Positions 63,909 to 64,000 of a stretch of 64,000 nt of DNA are shown here, one piece after another. The notes under the pieces are model-generated. The model did no database searches and was not told the origin of the DNA. It was given only the letters and a program-made list of their open reading frames with translations. The DNA comes from Protonemura montana (lineage: Eukaryota > Arthropoda > Insecta > Plecoptera > Nemouridae), in contig OX387612.1 of assembly GCA_947568835.1 (NCBI GenBank), forward strand, positions 9,920,001 to 9,984,000, read 5' to 3'. The position numbers and the translations under genes were made by a program. Position 1 is the stretch's first letter. Each line of letters begins with the position of its first letter.

Positions 63909-64000
63909 TAGACCAGTGCTACAAGGACAGCGCAAATACAGTGCTCATGGTTCCGAAGCGGTGGCCGGTTCTTGGTGCTGTTGGACAGGAGCAGCCAACA
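63909..64000. repeat. 68-bp minisatellite, locus 4 (start of array)
   Basis: Begins with the SINE-tail-like GACCAGTGCTACAAGGACAG and enters the first 68-bp unit (AGCGGTGGCCGGTTCTTGG). The array runs out of the window, 16 bases upstream of the cadherin exon 63892-63607. Confidence 0.8.

Overview
The window is metazoan nuclear DNA, most likely from an arthropod and probably not a standard insect model. It has three intron-rich genes with conventional GT-AG junctions, AT-rich introns packed with SINEs, MITEs and minisatellites, and a short interstitial (TTAGG)n tract of the arthropod telomere type. Species cannot be fixed from sequence alone. Exon boundaries were joined by eye: every join keeps reading frame and uses GT/AG, but single-base reading errors are possible.

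Layout. Positions 1-5900 are intergenic and dominated by a roughly 4-kb imperfect inverted repeat (about 1110-5110) whose arms carry several tRNA-like modules, with a GC-rich hairpin at its centre. Positions 5918-20213 (+) hold a complete 10-exon gene for a secreted M14 metallocarboxypeptidase of the E/N type (about 464 aa). Its introns carry minisatellites, a non-autonomous hAT element, and a MITE split by a full-length hAT transposon with its own transposase gene (11129-14839). Positions 34413-21544 (-) hold a 13-exon gene, about 1388 aa as assembled, for a CFAP65-like protein of motile cilia or sperm flagella. It converges on the carboxypeptidase gene, and more 5' exons may exist near 35.3 kb. 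Positions 63892-37943 (-) hold the 3' 27 exons (about 1.7 kb-equivalent residues, 1713-1725 aa) of a large cadherin of the cadherin-23/Cad87A type: about 12-13 extracellular cadherin repeats, a membrane-proximal domain, one TM helix and a short cytoplasmic tail. Its 5' end lies beyond the window.

Repeats are the other half of the story. A SINE with a 5S rRNA-derived head recurs in all three genes, and one copy has a 14-bp target-site duplication. A 68-bp minisatellite present at four loci appears to come from the body and tail of this SINE. Other families are a 114-bp minisatellite (four loci), 60-bp, 49-bp, 118-bp and 43-bp minisatellites, a MITE family with 7-bp target duplications, foldback MITEs, tRNA-like elements and LINE 3' fragments. 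The three genes have no evident shared pathway.
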